Positions 61,890 through 64,000 of a DNA stretch of 64,000 nt are shown here, piece by piece. Positions within the stretch are counted from its first letter, which is position 1; each line of letters starts with the position of its first letter. Origin of the DNA: UBA6522 sp965262365 (lineage in GTDB: Bacteria > Pseudomonadota > Gammaproteobacteria > Steroidobacterales > Rariloculaceae). The translations under genes were made by a program, and so were the position numbers. Below the pieces are notes generated by a model that was not told the DNA's origin, did no database searches, and saw nothing but the letters and a program-made list of their open reading frames with translations. The stretch covers positions 868,001-932,000 of the forward strand of contig OZ253541.1 of the NCBI GenBank assembly GCA_965262365.1, read 5' to 3'.

Positions 61890-62705
61890 GTGAACCTGAG
61901 ACGCTACTTTGACCGAATCGGTTATTCGGGCGATGCCCGGCCGACGGTATCTACGCTGACTTCGCTCCTTCGGCATCATGCCTGTTCGGTTCCCTTCGAA
62001 AATATTGATGTCCAGTTTGGACGATCGCTCACGACCGACGCCGAAGCGGCGTTCGAGAAGATCGTCGACCGTGGCCGAGGTGGCTGGTGTTACGAACAGA
62101 ATGGGCTGTTTGACTGGGCGTTGTCCGCGATCGGATTCGACGTTACTCGAGTCGCCGGCGCCGTGCGCCGCGATGAGCGTGGAGACGCGGCTCTGAACAA
62201 CCACTTGTGTCTCCTGGTTCGCGAGCCGGACGCCCGGCAGCCCGTCTACCTGGCGGATGTCGGCTTTGGCGGCAGCATGATCGCGCCGATCAAGCTGACC
62301 GGAGCAGAGCACAATCAAGCTCCGTTTCGTATCGGACTCCGACGTTTCGACGACCGATGCTGGCGATTCTTCGAGGCATCAGCCGGCGGCGGATCGAACT
62401 ACGATTTTGTCGCGAGACCCGCTGACGAGTCGTCGCTGGCAGCAAAATGCGAGCATCTACAAAGCGAGCCTCAATCCGGGTTTGTTCTTAACCTTGTCGT
62501 GCAGAAACGATTGCCTGAGTCACACGTGAGCTTGCGCGGGCGCGTCCTGGCCAAAACGACCGCCGATTGCAATCAGTCCAGATTGCTGGAGAGCGCTGAG
62601 GAACTGGCGACGACGGTCGAGGAGCTGTTTGGGCTGGATGTACCCGGCGTCGCGGATCTTTGGCCCAGAATCGTGGCGCGCCACGAGCAGTGGTCAGGGA
62701 ATTGA
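61890..62705 (+). CDS. arylamine N-acetyltransferase
   Basis: 271 residues. The catalytic triad is C67 in RGGWCYEQNGLFDWAL, H105 in NNHLCLLV and D123 in YLADVGFGG. VPFENIDVQFG near residue 34 is conserved. Such enzymes acetylate arylamines and hydrazines from acetyl-CoA. In some bacteria they act in aromatic or steroid metabolism. The start is GTG at 61890. The 196 bases between the MFS stop and this gene show no feature. Confidence 0.93.
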   Translation: MNLRRYFDRIGYSGDARPTVSTLTSLLRHHACSVPFENIDVQFGRSLTTDAEAAFEKIVDRGRGGWCYEQNGLFDWALSAIGFDVTRVAGAVRRDERGDAALNNHLCLLVREPDARQPVYLADVGFGGSMIAPIKLTGAEHNQAPFRIGLRRFDDRCWRFFEASAGGGSNYDFVARPADESSLAAKCEHLQSEPQSGFVLNLVVQKRLPESHVSLRGRVLAKTTADCNQSRLLESAEELATTVEELFGLDVPGVADLWPRIVARHEQWSGN

Positions 62706-62856
62706 TGCGCGTTCATGTCGATTCGGCGCCAAACCGCATTGGCCTGGAACGGGCCGTCCGACAATGGGCTTGCAATGGACCCCCCGATGATTGGCATGGA
62801 TAATTCCCGAGCTTTTGGACGACGACTGCTCGCCAACACTCACACACAGGATTGAA

Positions 62857-63348
62857 ATGGCCTCCGTAGACGAATTCGAAAACGGCAACCTCTCCGACCA
62901 CGCCAACGTCGCGATCTCTCCGCCCTTGCTATTTGGCATCTTGTTGATCATCGGTTGTGGCCTGCGAGTGCTTGTTCCGATGCCGTTCCTGCCGGATCGC
63001 CTGGCCTGGATTGGCGGCCCGATCATTGTCGTTGCAGCGTTGGCTCTTGCAGTCTGGGCCGTCCGAACCATGCGCGCGGGGGGGGCATCCATTCCTACCT
63101 GGGAATCGACCGACGCCATCGTGCAAACCGGTCCGTACAGGTTCTCGCGTAATCCGATCTACCTGGCAATGATCCTGGTGCTTGCCGGCATAGGCGTATG
63201 GACGAACAGCCCGTGGTTCCTGGGACTGGCCATTCTCGACGCGATCCTTCTGTCATTCGGCGTGATTCCACACGAAGAGGCCTATCTGAATCGCAAGTTC
63301 GGAGATCAATATTCGGCCTATAGGGGCAAAGTCCGTCGATGGCTGTAG
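62857..63348 (+). CDS. isoprenylcysteine carboxyl methyltransferase-like membrane protein
   Basis: 163 residues with four to five membrane segments. The C-terminal QTGPYRFSRNPIYLAMILV and PHEEAYLNRKFGDQYSAYR form the family signature, with the cofactor-side arginine and glutamate. Bacterial members methylate or carry other transfers on unknown substrates. The ATG at 62857 with AGGA eight bases upstream was preferred over a TTG further upstream. Confidence 0.85.
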   Translation: MASVDEFENGNLSDHANVAISPPLLFGILLIIGCGLRVLVPMPFLPDRLAWIGGPIIVVAALALAVWAVRTMRAGGASIPTWESTDAIVQTGPYRFSRNPIYLAMILVLAGIGVWTNSPWFLGLAILDAILLSFGVIPHEEAYLNRKFGDQYSAYRGKVRRWL

Positions 63349-63709
63349 CAGCGAATTCGGCCTGATTGTTCTCTGCCTGCCACGAAGCAGGTCCAGTCAC
63401 ACCTATCGGCGATAAGTTGACCGGGATCGGTCACGGGTCGCGCGTCCGTTGCTCCGGCTTTCGACGCTATTGATTGCCCCGAGTCTGACGAATAATCGCG
63501 GACGCCGGTCCACTGACGCGGCGTCCAGGGAGCACTTGTCGCATTTGTTGGCCTATACTCTGATGAGTGGCCTGATACGGTCAGCCTACGCTTCGGCAGC
63601 GAACGAATAATTATTTGCCTGGCGTCATCTGCTTCCGCATGACTGACAGCGCACAATTTGATTCTGCAGTTTATTTGAATAAGAAAAGTGAATAAGAAAG
63701 GAGATGGGG
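63349..63709. other. 361-base stretch without recognised gene
   Basis: No conserved reading frame is visible on either strand. A short inverted repeat TGACCG-GGAT-CGGTCA lies at 63418-63433. The last ~60 bases before the next gene are A+T-rich (ttatttgaataagaaaag), consistent with a promoter and ribosome binding region for the following secreted protein. Confidence 0.5.
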
Positions 63710-64000
63710 ATGTTTAACAACAAAGGGCAATTGAAATTTTATCCATTGGCGATTCTCCCCCTGGTTTTTGTCATGATTCCAGGGAATCAGGCCGGCGCCC
63801 AGGAAATCGACCCGGACATCTTCAACCAACTCGAATACCGTCATATCGGTCCCCCAGGCAACCGCGTGTCTGCGGTAGCCGGCGTGCCGGGCGATCCCAG
63901 GGTTTACTACGCCGGAAACCCGGCAGGCGGCATCCACAAGTCAACCGACGGCGGTATCACCTGGTTTCCGATCTTCGATGATCAGGAAGTCCCGTTCATC
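63710..64000 (+). CDS. secreted sortilin/BNR-type beta-propeller protein, 3'-truncated
   Basis: Only the first 97 codons are in the window. A signal peptide (FYPLAILPLVFVMIPGNQAGA) is followed by LEYRHIGPPGNRVSAVAGVP and GNPAGGIHKSTDGGITWFPI. The STDGGxTW motif is an Asp-box/BNR repeat of sortilin-like propellers, which in such proteins run to about 1000 residues. AAAGGAG six bases before the ATG at 63710 favours this start over the ATG at 63704. Often such proteins bind or process carbohydrates; the role here is unknown. Confidence 0.82.
   Translation, partial: MFNNKGQLKFYPLAILPLVFVMIPGNQAGAQEIDPDIFNQLEYRHIGPPGNRVSAVAGVPGDPRVYYAGNPAGGIHKSTDGGITWFPIFDDQEVPFI

Noticed and set aside
63418..63433. 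Short inverted repeat TGACCG-GGAT-CGGTCA in the 63.4-kb gap
   Set aside because: Six-base arms are too short to distinguish from chance in GC-rich DNA, and there is no U-tract or known regulator.
1..64000. CRISPR arrays, tRNA or rRNA genes, prophage or IS elements
   Set aside because: Looked for and not found: no evenly spaced repeats, no cloverleaf or rRNA signatures, no integrase or transposase motif in any translated frame.

Overview
The window reads as a chromosomal stretch of an uncultured-type gammaproteobacterium. The base composition is GC-rich by eye. Diagnostic gene orders are rpsF-rpsR-DUF2232-rplI-dnaB-radA, rpsP-rimM-trmD-rplS, gcvR next to dapA with a BamC-like lipoprotein after dapA, and a SufBCDSU-type SUF operon led by an Rrf2 regulator. 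No rRNA, tRNA, CRISPR array, integrase or transposase was seen. Family names are assigned by recognition of motifs, not by database search.

Region 1 (1-13 kb, + strand) is housekeeping. It holds the ribosomal protein S6/S18/L9 cluster with DnaB and RadA, the S16-RimM-TrmD-L19 operon, a TRAP transporter of the TatT/DctP/DctQ/DctM type, and the SppA peptidase. Region 2 (13-22 kb, - strand) is a SUF iron-sulfur operon (sufR-sufB-sufC-sufD-sufS-sufU-sufT) followed by a SixA-like phosphatase and preceded by a BepA-like M48 protease and GcvR. At 22-23.5 kb dapA and a tiny BamC-like lipoprotein run on the + strand. Region 3 (23.6-26 kb, - strand) is a complete bufferin-type operon: a DUF2282 precursor, a DUF692 enzyme, a DUF2063 partner and a DoxX membrane protein, which is a copper-handling RiPP system.

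Region 4 (26-40 kb) is accessory metabolism: a glycerate-kinase-like P-loop kinase, a class I aldolase, an S41 protease lipoprotein, an aldo/keto reductase, an Ldh-family dehydrogenase, a metallo-beta-lactamase-fold protein with two EF-hand loops, a Gfo/Idh/MocA oxidoreductase, and several secreted DUF6152-type proteins, one of them a broken chimera.

Region 5 (40-60 kb) is the most interesting. It contains a full five-enzyme histidine degradation pathway (HutH, HutU, HutI, HutF, HutG) and its repressor HutC. Between them are a TonB-dependent receptor, two near-identical exported amidohydrolases in direct repeat, a three-gene oxygenase operon (HD-domain, CMD-like, Rieske), an nhaC remnant, and more DUF6152 proteins. 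Three copies of an extended HutC-type operator (core GTTGTATATACAAC or a variant) lie before hutF/hutI, before the TonB receptor and before hutC. Both amidohydrolases sit at the 3' ends of transcripts starting at such a site. I infer a HutC-controlled uptake and periplasmic processing module for a histidine-containing or histidine-derived compound that feeds the hut pathway.

Region 6 (60-64 kb) carries a DoxX protein, an MFS exporter, an arylamine N-acetyltransferase, an isoprenylcysteine-methyltransferase-like membrane protein, and the start of a large secreted sortilin/BNR-type beta-propeller protein cut by the window end.
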